Part shown: piece by piece, positions 12,193-19,834 of the stretch | Numbering within the stretch: position 1 is the stretch's first letter | Layout of the letters: every line of letters begins with the position of its first letter | IMG/VR virus record: IMGVR_UViG_3300035670_000052 | Coordinates: 1 to 64,000 of that record | Length of the DNA stretch: 64,000 nt | Source: a virus | Strand: one strand, 5' to 3' | Made by a program: the position numbers and the translations under genes | The notes under the pieces: model-generated | The model's database searches: none | The model's input: only the letters and a program-made list of their open reading frames with translations | Told to the model about the DNA's origin: nothing

Positions 12193-12450
12193 ATGGAAAA
12201 TTTAAGAATCAGATGTCGCTCCTGTGGAAAGGAGTTAGAAGGGCATCCAACGAAAACTGTGACTTGTGGTTGTCCAAATATGGCAACTATTCGTGGAGAT
12301 AAGATTTCGGCAGTTGACTTGGACAACATAGTTATGCTAAACTCTTATCATAGAAAATCAAAGTCTGGTGTTCTCACTAACGAAGACCTTGCTTTTCAGG
12401 AAGCAAGAAGGCAACGTAAAGTAAGAAGACTTGATTTTGAAGTCCGTTGA
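12193..12450 (+). CDS. Small zinc-ribbon protein
   Basis: 85 residues. IRCRSCGKELEGHPTKTVTC followed by GCPNMATIRGDKIS gives CxxC...CxC metal ligands. This compact ribbon occurs in cyanobacteria and cyanophages without an established function. The 3' end overlaps the leader hairpin of tRNA-Ser: the stop codon lies in the loop. Confidence 0.7.
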   Translation: MENLRIRCRSCGKELEGHPTKTVTCGCPNMATIRGDKISAVDLDNIVMLNSYHRKSKSGVLTNEDLAFQEARRQRKVRRLDFEVR

Positions 12451-12456
12451 GGACTT
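12440..12456 (+). other. Leader hairpin before tRNA-Ser, over a stop codon
   Basis: AAGTCC (12440-12445) and GGACTT (12451-12456) form a 6-bp helix, with the zinc-ribbon gene's TGA in the loop. It ends 4 bases before the tRNA. Confidence 0.6.
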
Positions 12457-12460
12457 TATT

Positions 12461-12547
12461 GGAGAGTCAAACCGATAGGTGACGGTAGCTGTCTTGAAAA
12501 CAGTCGAGGTGTTAAAGCCCTTAGGCGTTCGATTCGCCTACTCTCCG
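12461..12547 (+). tRNA. tRNA-Ser(TGA)
   Basis: Acceptor GGAGAGT/ACTCTCC, anticodon stem-loop GCTGT CTTGAAA ACAGT, a long class II variable arm, T-arm AGGCG TTCGATT CGCCT. Confidence 0.92.
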
Positions 12548-12605
12548 TTACAAATATTACAAAATTTTAGATTTTTTTAATCTATATTTGAGTATCAACA
12601 CAAAC

Positions 12606-12636
12606 TTGACAAGTTGAAACTATCGATTAGTATAAC
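12606..12636 (+). promoter_or_regulatory. Sigma70-type promoter (TTGACA-19-TATAAC)
   Basis: TTGACA (12606-12611) and TATAAC (12631-12636) are 19 bases apart, slightly long, upstream of a run of overlapping small genes. Confidence 0.55.
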
Positions 12637-12660
12637 TAGTAGTATTCAACTTAAAACCTT

Positions 12661-12813
12661 ATGGATCAGCACACCTATGAGAACTGGGTGAAGATCAAGG
12701 AGACATTCGAATCTTCTGGTAACACTAACAATATGTTCTATAAAAGAGCAGTTGAAATTGTAAAAACCAGAAAAGATCCTTTGGCAAAATTTCTTGGAGA
12801 TGAGAAGTGGTGA
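12661..12813 (+). CDS. 50-residue small protein
   Basis: Starts MDQHTYENWVKIKETFESSG and continues with NMFYKRAVEIVKTRKDPLAK. It is basic and helical. It is the first gene of a six-gene run of tiny overlapping ORFs behind one promoter. Function unknown. Confidence 0.65.
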   Translation: MDQHTYENWVKIKETFESSGNTNNMFYKRAVEIVKTRKDPLAKFLGDEKW

Positions 12814-13010
12814 AACCTCAAGATGAATTGGTAAGTCGTTATGAAGTTCAGGGGATGATTGATGCAGCAATACGACGACACAATCGTAATGCTTCTATCA
12901 TTAGTATGTGCATCGGTTGGGTGGTTCTTGCTTTATTTGCTGAGGGACTCCTCCGACTGGTAGGTGTTATTCCACCATTATTACCGTTTTTAAAATTCAC
13001 GTTAAATTAA
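12810..13010 (+). CDS. Small single-pass membrane protein
   Basis: 66 residues from the GTG at 12810 (or one codon earlier), overlapping the previous stop. MVKPQDELVSRYEVQGMID is polar; ASIISMCIGWVVLALFAEGL is a transmembrane helix, and VIPPLLPFLKF is a second hydrophobic patch. Function unknown. Confidence 0.65.
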   Translation: MKPQDELVSRYEVQGMIDAAIRRHNRNASIISMCIGWVVLALFAEGLLRLVGVIPPLLPFLKFTLN

Positions 13011-13012
13011 CT

Positions 13013-13117
13013 ATGTTAGAAGAAGATTATAAAGAACTTTATGATCTTATACAAAAACTAAAAATGCAAGAATTATTTGAAGAACCATCTACTTACGAAG
13101 ACGAGGAAGATGATTAA
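13013..13117 (+). CDS. 34-residue acidic peptide
   Basis: MLEEDYKELYDLIQKLKMQE then an acidic end (EDEEDD). It is translationally coupled: its last codons contain the next ATG. Small, so support comes mainly from tight gene packing. Confidence 0.5.
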   Translation: MLEEDYKELYDLIQKLKMQELFEEPSTYEDEEDD

Positions 13118-13199
13118 AACTGTTATATCTTCAATTTTACTTTTTTCTTCAATTATATTGTTTATCTGTTGGGGATTAACTAATGCTTACCCACACTAA
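13110..13199 (+). CDS. 29-residue membrane peptide
   Basis: MIKTVISSILLFSSIILFIC then WGLTNAYPH: a single hydrophobic helix, possibly a signal anchor. It overlaps both neighbours. Very short; function unknown. Confidence 0.45.
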   Translation: MIKTVISSILLFSSIILFICWGLTNAYPH

Positions 13200-13377
13200 G
13201 CAAAGATATAATTTTGCTATGACTTGCTTTGTGAGGTCTTATGGCAGAAGAGTTTTGAATGATGAAAGTATCAAACAATTTTGCAAAGAGTGGTCTGAGT
13301 GGGATATAAATGCTCCACTAGACGATAGTGTAGATCAATACTTTCATTATGAATATAAGAATTGGAGAGGAGTATGA
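13183..13377 (+). CDS. 64-residue small protein
   Basis: MLTHTKQRYNFAMTCFVRSY followed by FCKEWSEWD and YFHYEYKNWRGV. It is aromatic-rich and soluble. A second possible start is the ATG at 13219. It overlaps the genes on both sides. Confidence 0.55.
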   Translation: MLTHTKQRYNFAMTCFVRSYGRRVLNDESIKQFCKEWSEWDINAPLDDSVDQYFHYEYKNWRGV

Positions 13378-13496
13378 TTTTTCATATAGTAGAACTACTT
13401 GCATCAAATCCAGTATGGATAGGACTATGTGGAGGTGGATTAATTATTCCACCTATCATAGGTATAATGATTATACATAATAATAAACAAAAATAA
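13374..13496 (+). CDS. 40-residue membrane peptide
   Basis: MIFHIVELLASNPVWIGLCG then GGLIIPPIIGIMIIHNNKQK. It is mostly one or two hydrophobic helices with a basic C-terminus, coupled to the previous gene through ATGA. Function unknown. Confidence 0.5.
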   Translation: MIFHIVELLASNPVWIGLCGGGLIIPPIIGIMIIHNNKQK

Positions 13497-13511
13497 TTTA
13501 ATTAAAAATTT

Positions 13512-13949
13512 ATGGCAACCGTTAATTATACTATTACTAACTCAGTAAAAGATAGCTGGACTGGATATTTTGAAGTAAGTAGCTTATCTAGTACTGTAAG
13601 CGATTATAATTCAATTAGTGCTATTGGAGCTGGTACTGGATTATTTTCTTTTACTCCAACTCAGTTTGAAATGTATCCTGATAATCCAGGTACTAATGTA
13701 GGTAGAACTTATGTTACTTGGAGAAGTATTGCCTTTCCTGGAGAACAGTTTCCATCTTCTGGCTATAGTTTTGATATTTGGTCTGAGGGATTATATACTG
13801 CAATTAATTCTGGTGCAACATGGAGTACATTGATTAGTACTGGAACTTATAGTCTTTCAAATAATAAATGGACAGTAGTTTATAATTATGATCCTCCGTA
13901 TCCATTATTTCATGGACAGAATGGTACAATTACTTTTACTGCTGGATAA
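13512..13949 (+). CDS. Beta-rich protein of unknown function
   Basis: 145 residues, MATVNYTITNSVKDSWTGYF at the start, Ser/Thr/Tyr/Gly-rich with almost no Lys after the first 20 residues. The pattern suggests an all-beta surface or decoration protein. There is no signal peptide. Similar composition occurs in phage structural modules, but I recognise no family. Confidence 0.6.
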   Translation: MATVNYTITNSVKDSWTGYFEVSSLSSTVSDYNSISAIGAGTGLFSFTPTQFEMYPDNPGTNVGRTYVTWRSIAFPGEQFPSSGYSFDIWSEGLYTAINSGATWSTLISTGTYSLSNNKWTVVYNYDPPYPLFHGQNGTITFTAG

Positions 13950-13955
13950 TGTAGA

Positions 13956-13984
13956 TTGACAATTCACGTTTATGGGAGTATAAT
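13956..13984 (+). promoter_or_regulatory. Perfect sigma70-type promoter of tRNA-Pro
   Basis: TTGACA (13956-13961), 17 bases, TATAAT (13979-13984). The -10 box lies in the loop of the inverted repeat at 13968-13997. Confidence 0.78.
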
Positions 13985-13997
13985 TACTTCCATAAAC
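13968..13997 (+). repeat. 12-bp inverted repeat around the -10 box
   Basis: GTTTATGGGAGT (13968-13979) pairs with ACTTCCATAAAC (13986-13997) over all 12 positions with one G-T. The 3' arm ends 4 bases before tRNA-Pro. A transcript from the promoter would lack the 5' arm, so the symmetry may act as DNA or only in read-through RNA. Confidence 0.7.
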
Positions 13998-14001
13998 ATT
14001 A

Positions 14002-14075
14002 CGGGGTGTAGCGCAGTTTGGTAGCGCATCCGCTTTGGGAGCGGGAGGTCGTAGGTTCGAATCCTATCACCCCGA
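14002..14075 (+). tRNA. tRNA-Pro(TGG), second copy, host-like
   Basis: Acceptor CGGGGTG/CACCCCG, D stem GCGC/GCGC, anticodon stem-loop TCCGC TTTGGGA GCGGG, T-arm GTAGG TTCGAAT CCTAT. The sequence is close to ordinary cyanobacterial tRNA-Pro, unlike the copy at 7422, so it was probably acquired separately. Confidence 0.93.
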
Positions 14076-14099
14076 TCGCCAGTTTCTTCACTGGCACAC

Positions 14100-14128
14100 T
14101 TGACATAAAAAATTAAATACCTTATAAT
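14100..14128 (+). promoter_or_regulatory. Perfect sigma70-type promoter (TTGACA-17-TATAAT)
   Basis: TTGACA (14100-14105) and TATAAT (14123-14128) with a 17-base spacer, behind a GCCAGT/ACTGGC hairpin that follows tRNA-Pro. Confidence 0.78.
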
Positions 14129-14150
14129 ACATAAGTCAACATTCAAAACA

Positions 14151-14366
14151 ATGTCTCTGATTCAAAAATTCAAAAAAGATGTTAGCACTCTTCGTCTTGC
14201 CGCTAACGGGGAAATCTACCTTGATGTAAAGAATCCGAAACTTTATAAAAAGGTTCGTCGCTTCTACGAAAATGAAGGAGTGGTATTTTCTGGTGATCCT
14301 CTTGATGATTACGAAATGCTTATGGAGTACATCGATCAAGATCTTGAATCTATTGAGGTTGCATGA
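14151..14366 (+). CDS. 71-residue small protein
   Basis: MSLIQKFKKDVSTLRLAANG, then YLDVKNPKLYKKVRRFYENE and an acidic C-terminus. Mixed basic/acidic, no membrane segment. It stands directly behind a consensus promoter and overlaps the next ATG. Typical of small cyanophage genes; function unknown. Confidence 0.68.
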   Translation: MSLIQKFKKDVSTLRLAANGEIYLDVKNPKLYKKVRRFYENEGVVFSGDPLDDYEMLMEYIDQDLESIEVA

Positions 14367-14497
14367 TAGAAAAACTAATCAAAGTAAAGTATCAGTTCAA
14401 AGAACATAAAAATGTTGTTCTTAGTAAGTTTTTTAAAACCGAAGAACAAGTTAATTCTTTTAAAGAACATCATCCAGATTATATCTACTTGAATTGA
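14363..14497 (+). CDS. 44-residue basic peptide
   Basis: MIEKLIKVKYQFKEHKNVVL, then SKFFKTEEQVNSFKEHHPDY. Coupled to the previous gene by ATGA. No family recognised. Confidence 0.6.
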   Translation: MIEKLIKVKYQFKEHKNVVLSKFFKTEEQVNSFKEHHPDYIYLN

Positions 14498-14498
14498 T

Positions 14499-14735
14499 AT
14501 GAAAACTAAAGTTCTTCTGGAACGTGAGGGATACCGTTTTATTGAAGCAGGTATTCTTGAGATAAACGGTAAACCCGATTATCGTCTGCAAAAGCAAAAT
14601 CATTACACCAAACGCTGGAATGACATTTATTTTTTTGATAATAGTCTACAATGTTCTACTGCAATGGAAGATTTTGAATATGCGCGTTGGCTTGACCCAG
14701 ACAGAGTACCTTGTTATGTAAGAGACGATGATTAA
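14499..14735 (+). CDS. 78-residue small protein
   Basis: MKTKVLLEREGYRFIEAGIL with strand-like NGKPDYRLQKQ and an aromatic, acidic end (DPDRVPCYVRDDD). It starts one base after the previous stop. Probably a small alpha/beta protein. Function unknown. Confidence 0.62.
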   Translation: MKTKVLLEREGYRFIEAGILEINGKPDYRLQKQNHYTKRWNDIYFFDNSLQCSTAMEDFEYARWLDPDRVPCYVRDDD

Positions 14736-14784
14736 ATAGTCTCGGGATGACTATAAAAGCGCACTGGTCGGGAGCAAACCCCTT

Positions 14785-15021
14785 ATGTCTAAATCTAGTA
14801 TCCTGAGGTATCTTGGGAACTTTCTTCTCATAATTGGTTATCAAACTATGTTGTGGGGAGATTTTAAATATGGTTTGCTGGTTAAAGTTATTGGAGGATT
14901 TCTAACAGTACCTTTTGCCATTAAACTTAAACTTTGGGATGTGCTATTTTTATGTGCATTCTTTGGTATTACCGAGATATCAAAGTTAACCCAACTTTTT
15001 TTGAGTCCTGGAATGACTTAA
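14785..15021 (+). CDS. Small integral membrane protein
   Basis: 78 residues, largely hydrophobic: LRYLGNFLLIIGYQTMLWGD, LLVKVIGGFLTVPFAI and WDVLFLCAFFGITEI suggest two or three membrane helices. Similar small membrane proteins occur in marine cyanobacteria and their phages. No function is known to me. Confidence 0.62.
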   Translation: MSKSSILRYLGNFLLIIGYQTMLWGDFKYGLLVKVIGGFLTVPFAIKLKLWDVLFLCAFFGITEISKLTQLFLSPGMT

Positions 15022-15082
15022 AACTTATACTGGTGGAGTCAATATGACCCTATGAATTGGTGGCGAGACTGAGTTATAAGGG

Positions 15083-15115
15083 TGGGTTGCATAAACCCAT
15101 CTTTTTTAGTATAAT
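15083..15115 (+). terminator. Terminator with a promoter -35 box in its loop
   Basis: TGGGTT/AACCCA (15083-15088 and 15094-15099) plus TCTTTTTT. TTGCAT (15087-15092) spans the loop and TATAAT (15110-15115) follows after 17 bases. It separates the small-gene unit from the glycan operon. Confidence 0.78.
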
Positions 15116-15137
15116 TATATTGTACATATATCTCTTT

Positions 15138-15800
15138 ATGATTATTAATAAATTTTATGTAAATAGTTTTGATAATAAAACTGATCTTTGTAAAATAGGA
15201 GCAAAGTATGGAACTGATAAGTCTCCGTATAATGATTTGACTGAAAAATATTATAGGCATTCTTATACACCTTTCTATTCTATTTTATTTTCAAAGTATA
15301 GATATCAAAAAATAAATTTTGGAGAAATTGGAATATTACATAATTCATCAATTAAAATGTGGAGAGAATATTTTTTAAATGCAACCATATATGCTTGGGA
15401 TGGGCATAATGGTCATATTGAAAATGGTAAAAGAAATAATTTAAATAATGTATTTTATGATTATATGCATACAACTTTTGAAGAATCAATCAAAGAGTCA
15501 TTTGTAAAATCTAATGTCAAATTTGATATATTAATAGATGATGCTAGTCATTTGTTTTGGGATCAAATTAGATTAATTAGAGGATGTGTTCAATACTTAT
15601 TACCTGGATCTCTTTTAATAGTTGAAGATATTGATAAAAATAATTCTGAACAGTTATATATTGATGAAATAAAAAATTATGGTCATGATAAGTATTATGA
15701 TGAAATTTCTTTTATAGAATTTAATCATAATAATAAAAATTTGATTGATTATGATAATGATAAAATTTTACTAATGACTAGATCAAACTATGATGTTTAA
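15138..15800 (+). CDS. Class I SAM methyltransferase-like protein
   Basis: 220 residues. CKIGAKYGTDKSPYNDLTEK, then FGEIGILHNSSIKMWREYF (motif I position), VKFDILIDDASHLFWDQIRL and GSLLIVEDI match the SAM-binding fold seen in sugar or cephalosporin-hydroxylase-like methyltransferases. The E-x-G-x-x strand is diverged, so cofactor use is inferred. It is first in the glycan operon behind a terminator-promoter module. The ATG at 15138 is chosen because the promoter lies inside any longer frame. Likely sugar O-methylation. Confidence 0.65.
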   Translation: MIINKFYVNSFDNKTDLCKIGAKYGTDKSPYNDLTEKYYRHSYTPFYSILFSKYRYQKINFGEIGILHNSSIKMWREYFLNATIYAWDGHNGHIENGKRNNLNNVFYDYMHTTFEESIKESFVKSNVKFDILIDDASHLFWDQIRLIRGCVQYLLPGSLLIVEDIDKNNSEQLYIDEIKNYGHDKYYDEISFIEFNHNNKNLIDYDNDKILLMTRSNYDV

Positions 15801-15809
15801 TATAAAATT

Positions 15810-16811
15810 ATGAAAACTGCATTAATTACTGGTATTACCGGACAAGATGGATCATATCTTGCGGAACTTTTATTGGAAAAAGGTTATGAAGTTCATGGAA
15901 TTATTCGTCGTGCTTCATTAATTAATACACATAGAATTGATCATATTTACGATCAGATTAAACTTCATTATGGAGATCTTACTGATTCTACAAATCTCGT
16001 AAGAGTTATTCAACAAGTTCAACCAGATGAGATTTATAATTTAGGTGCTCAGAGTCACGTTAAAGTCTCTTTTGAGATGCCTGAGTATACGGGACAAACT
16101 GATGGATTGGGAACTCTTCGTGTTCTTGAAGCGGTTCGTCTTTTGGGAATGGAGAACAAAACAAGAATTTATCAGGCATCTACGTCTGAGATGTTTGGTA
16201 AGGTTCAAGAAATCCCACAATCAGAAACAACACCTTTTTATCCTCGCTCACCTTATGGAGTTGCAAAAGTTTATGGATACTGGATCGTCAAAAACTACAG
16301 AGAATCTTATGGATTACATGCAAGTTCTGGAATTCTTTTCAATCACGAATCCCCTAGAAGAGGAGAAACTTTTGTCACAAGAAAAATCACTCGCGGATTA
16401 TCACGCATTTCAGTTGGCCAACAAGATGTATTATATCTCGGGAATCTGAATGCAAAGCGTGACTGGGGACACGCTAAGGACTTTGTAGAAGCAATGTGGT
16501 TAATGCTTCAACAAGATGAACCAGATGATTATGTGATTGCTACGGGAAATCAATACTCTGTGAGACAGTTTGTTGAAGAGGCAGCACCTTACTTTGGAAT
16601 GAAAATTGCTTGGGAAGGTGAAGGTATTGAAGAAGTTGGTATTGATAAACTTACTAAAAGAACCGTTGTCAAAGTGAGTCCTAAATATTTTAGACCTGCT
16701 GAAGTAGAAACCTTATTAGGTGATGCCACTAAGGCAAAAGAAAAATTAGGTTGGGAACCTAAAATTTCATTTAATCAATTAGTTGAGGATATGTGCATTT
16801 ATGGACAGTGA
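15810..16811 (+). CDS. gmd: GDP-mannose 4,6-dehydratase
   Basis: 333 residues. [20 protein letters not shown] carries the NAD(P) glycine motif, [14 protein letters not shown] and STSEMFG the active-site Thr/Ser, [10 protein letters not shown] the YxxxK pair, and [15 protein letters not shown] the family-specific substrate loop. It converts GDP-mannose to GDP-4-keto-6-deoxymannose. The next gene (fucose synthase) begins inside its last codons, so the two steps are coupled. Confidence 0.95.
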   Translation: MKTALITGITGQDGSYLAELLLEKGYEVHGIIRRASLINTHRIDHIYDQIKLHYGDLTDSTNLVRVIQQVQPDEIYNLGAQSHVKVSFEMPEYTGQTDGLGTLRVLEAVRLLGMENKTRIYQASTSEMFGKVQEIPQSETTPFYPRSPYGVAKVYGYWIVKNYRESYGLHASSGILFNHESPRRGETFVTRKITRGLSRISVGQQDVLYLGNLNAKRDWGHAKDFVEAMWLMLQQDEPDDYVIATGNQYSVRQFVEEAAPYFGMKIAWEGEGIEEVGIDKLTKRTVVKVSPKYFRPAEVETLLGDATKAKEKLGWEPKISFNQLVEDMCIYGQ

Positions 16812-17733
16812 TTCTAAAATATTTGTTGCGGGACATAAAGGACTTGCTGGTTCTGCAATTGTTAGAGCGTTATTAAAAAATGGATTTACTAATGTCATTA
16901 CTAAATCTAAAAGTGAACTTGATCTTAGAAGTCAAAGTAATGTAAGGGACTTCTTCGAACAAGAAAAACCAGAGTATGTCTTTGATGCTGCGGCAAAAGT
17001 TGGTGGAATACATGCCAACGATACTTATTCTGCAGATTTTATCTATGATAACTTAACAATCCAAACAAATTTAATTGATAGTGCATATAGGTCTGGAGTC
17101 AAGAAGTTTTTGTTTTTGGGTTCAGTCTGCATTTATCCAAAGTTTGCTCCTTTGCCTATTGTTGAGGATTGTCTTCTCACAGGATTTTTAGAACCAACTA
17201 ATGAAGCATATGCGGTTGCTAAAATCTCTGGAATCAAAATGTGCCAGGCATATAAAAAGCAGTATGGGTTTAATACAATTTCTCTAATGCCTACAAATCT
17301 TTACGGACCTGGAGACAACTATCATCCAGAAAACAGTCACGTAATGGCTTCTATGATACGAAAGTTTTCTCACGCTAAAGATAATAATTTAGATGAGGTT
17401 ATCTGTTGGGGAGATGGAAGTCCTAAGAGAGAGTTTTTGTATTCTGATGATTTGGCAGAAGCGTGTTTAATCGCTATGCAGAATCTCAGTGAATATGATG
17501 TTATGAATGTCAGTACTGGTGAGGAAGTATCGATCAAAGAAACTGCAGAAATTGTTTCTGAAGTAGTTGGTTATTCTGGTAAAATTTCTTGGGATACTAC
17601 AAAACCCAACGGTACTATCAAGAGACCTCTATACGTGGATAAAATTAAATCTCTTGGATGGAAACCAGAAATTACTCTTCGTGAAGGTGTTCAATCCGCT
17701 TATAATTGGTATAAAAAAAATGTTATCATTTAA
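16801..17733 (+). CDS. fcl: GDP-L-fucose synthase
   Basis: 310 residues. [19 protein letters not shown] is the nucleotide-binding motif, [13 protein letters not shown] the catalytic Ser region, [12 protein letters not shown] the YxxxK pair, [20 protein letters not shown] the GDP-sugar loop. It completes GDP-fucose synthesis from the Gmd product by epimerisation and reduction. It overlaps gmd by 11 bases and the fucosyltransferase by 14. Confidence 0.95.
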   Translation: MDSDSKIFVAGHKGLAGSAIVRALLKNGFTNVITKSKSELDLRSQSNVRDFFEQEKPEYVFDAAAKVGGIHANDTYSADFIYDNLTIQTNLIDSAYRSGVKKFLFLGSVCIYPKFAPLPIVEDCLLTGFLEPTNEAYAVAKISGIKMCQAYKKQYGFNTISLMPTNLYGPGDNYHPENSHVMASMIRKFSHAKDNNLDEVICWGDGSPKREFLYSDDLAEACLIAMQNLSEYDVMNVSTGEEVSIKETAEIVSEVVGYSGKISWDTTKPNGTIKRPLYVDKIKSLGWKPEITLREGVQSAYNWYKKNVII

Positions 17734-18526
17734 TAGTATTGGTAATTTGGGAAGAATTGGAAATCAAATGTTCCAATTTGCATCATTAAAAGGTATATCT
17801 AGGAATCGTGGATATGATTTTTGTATTCCTCCACGCGAATACTTTGGTGTAAATGATGACAATGTAAAGTCATCAGATTTGATTATGTATGATTTATTTC
17901 ATATTGAAGAAAATAATAATATGTCTCTAGGTAATTTTCCGAGATTACCTGAAAGAATGTTTAGTTTTGACACTGAGTTATTTACTAATTGTCCAGATAA
18001 TGTTGACCTATTTGGATATTATCAATGTGAAAAATATTTTGAACATATAGAAGAAGAGATTAGAAAAGATTTTACTTTTAAAGATCAAATACAAGAGATT
18101 TCTAAAGATTGTTTTGATCAGTTGTTTTCAAATAAAGAAGTAATTTCATTACATATTCGTAGAGGTGATTATGTAATTAATCCAAATCATCCATTACAAA
18201 CTCTAAATTATTATGAAAGTGCATTAAAAAACTTTGATGAAGATATTCCTGTTTGTATTTTTTCTGATGATCCTGAGTGGTGCTATCAACAAAAGATATT
18301 TGAGTCTGATAGATTTTTTATATCAGATACTAAAAACACTGGGATTGATCTTTGCTTAATGACAATGTGTACTTATCATATAATTGCTAATAGTTCTTAT
18401 AGTTGGTGGGGTTCTTACCTTGCTAAAAGTAAGAAGACAGTTGCTCCTAGTGATTGGTTTGGTGATGAATTAAAAAAAACAAAAGATATTAAAGATTTGC
18501 ATCGACAAGGATGGGAGATTATTTGA
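17720..18526 (+). CDS. GT11-type fucosyltransferase
   Basis: 268 residues. It starts [20 protein letters not shown], the usual N-terminus of family 11, and contains ISLHIRRGDYVINPNHPL (HxRRxDY, GDP-fucose binding) and ANSSYSWWGSYLA near the end. The family transfers fucose in alpha-1,2 linkage. With gmd and fcl directly upstream it forms a self-contained fucosylation module. The acceptor (phage fibre, capsule or host glycan) is unknown. Confidence 0.9.
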   Translation: MLSFNSIGNLGRIGNQMFQFASLKGISRNRGYDFCIPPREYFGVNDDNVKSSDLIMYDLFHIEENNNMSLGNFPRLPERMFSFDTELFTNCPDNVDLFGYYQCEKYFEHIEEEIRKDFTFKDQIQEISKDCFDQLFSNKEVISLHIRRGDYVINPNHPLQTLNYYESALKNFDEDIPVCIFSDDPEWCYQQKIFESDRFFISDTKNTGIDLCLMTMCTYHIIANSSYSWWGSYLAKSKKTVAPSDWFGDELKKTKDIKDLHRQGWEII

Positions 18527-19257
18527 TGTCTGATCTCACTGTTATACTTCCTTGTGCTGGAGAAGGAACTCGTTTATCTCTCCCATTTCCAAAAGAAGTT
18601 TTTTCAATAGAAAAACATAAATCGTTAATTGATTATAGTTTTGATTTATTTTCAAACTATGGACGTAGAGATGTTCAGTTTGTTATTACTTTAAATGAAA
18701 ATAAGACTGAAATTATTAAGTACTTAAGTCGTTATAAGCATAGATTTAATATTTCATTTACATATTTTAATCCAACTGAAACCGAATATACTGGATCTAT
18801 CAAAAGTGCTAAACATCTTTTTGGTGAGAAAAATTTAGTTCTTCTTCCAGATACTTTCTTGAAAATGAAAACATCTGAAGATATTCTTGAATTAGTAAAT
18901 ACTAGTTTAAATGAAACTGGATTTACTTTCTTTTTTAAAAGAGAAAAATTTCATGATATGCTAAGGACAAAAGGAGCACTTATAATTTCTGAAGATAATT
19001 TAGTTCTTGATTATGAAGATAAACCACAAGAAAATCTTGATAGATTTAATTCTTTTTGGTGTGCTTTTGCATTTAGAAAAAGAGTTTTTGATTCCTGTAT
19101 AGAATTTATGGAAAAGTCAACTCTTAATCATAGATTATTAGTTGATGAGATTAAAAATACACCAATATATAATTCAAAGGCAATCGAAGTTGACGAATAT
19201 ATCGATCTTGGAACTTGGGAACAAATCTATAAATTCATTTCAGAAAAAAATGGATAA
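18526..19257 (+). CDS. Sugar nucleotidyltransferase
   Basis: 243 residues. The N-terminus VILPCAGEGTRLSLPFPKEV is the nucleotidyltransferase signature (GxGxRL...PK). LVLLPDTFLKMKTS provides the metal-binding Asp, and EVDEYIDLGTWEQIYKF the typical C-terminal region. It makes an NDP-sugar from a sugar phosphate, but which sugar cannot be told. It overlaps both neighbours; the HAD protein follows at once. Confidence 0.82.
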   Translation: MSDLTVILPCAGEGTRLSLPFPKEVFSIEKHKSLIDYSFDLFSNYGRRDVQFVITLNENKTEIIKYLSRYKHRFNISFTYFNPTETEYTGSIKSAKHLFGEKNLVLLPDTFLKMKTSEDILELVNTSLNETGFTFFFKREKFHDMLRTKGALIISEDNLVLDYEDKPQENLDRFNSFWCAFAFRKRVFDSCIEFMEKSTLNHRLLVDEIKNTPIYNSKAIEVDEYIDLGTWEQIYKFISEKNG

Positions 19258-19834
19258 AAAAATAATTGTTGATTGTGATGGTGTACTTTTAGATTGGGCA
19301 TATGCATTTGATGTTTGGATGGGTGAGCATGGATATCAGAGAATACAAAACACTAATCAACATTATGGGCAAGCGTTAAGATATGGAATAACTGAAGATG
19401 AAGCGTCTAGACAAATTAAAAAATTTAATGAGTCTGGATGTGTTGGATTTATCCCTGCTTATAAAGATGCTGTTGAATATGTAACTAAGTTACATAGATT
19501 AGGATGGAAATTTGAAGTTATAAGTTCTCTAGACAAAGATAAGTACGCTCAAAGACTTAGAGAAAAAAATTTATTTCATCTTTTTGGAAATGTATTTGAT
19601 TTTATTGATTGTGGTTTGGATTATAATATAGGTAAAGAAAAATATTTAATAGACAGATATTCTGGAAAAGAATATTATTGGATTGAAGATTCTGTTAAAA
19701 ATGCTGAGTCGGGATTGAAAGCAGGACTAATAAGTGTTATAATGGATAATGATTATAATAAGGAGTGGCAAGGACTCCGAGTTAAAAATTGGAAAGATAT
19801 TTATCAGTTAATACCAAATGACCCCACATATTGA
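19250..19834 (+). CDS. HAD-family phosphatase
   Basis: 194 residues. IIVDCDGVLLDWAYAFDVWM carries the HAD nucleophile motif DxDGVLLD, FEVISSLDKDKYAQ motif II (Ser), and YWIEDSVKNAESG motif IV. The cap is small. It may dephosphorylate a sugar phosphate or nucleotide feeding the glycan pathway. The start at 19250 overlaps the preceding gene by 8 bases. Confidence 0.8.
   Translation: MDKKIIVDCDGVLLDWAYAFDVWMGEHGYQRIQNTNQHYGQALRYGITEDEASRQIKKFNESGCVGFIPAYKDAVEYVTKLHRLGWKFEVISSLDKDKYAQRLREKNLFHLFGNVFDFIDCGLDYNIGKEKYLIDRYSGKEYYWIEDSVKNAESGLKAGLISVIMDNDYNKEWQGLRVKNWKDIYQLIPNDPTY

Noticed and set aside
14002-14075. tRNA-Pro as an integration attachment site
   Set aside because: There is no integrase or excisionase and the context is a strictly lytic T4-like phage; the host-like sequence is better explained by gene capture.
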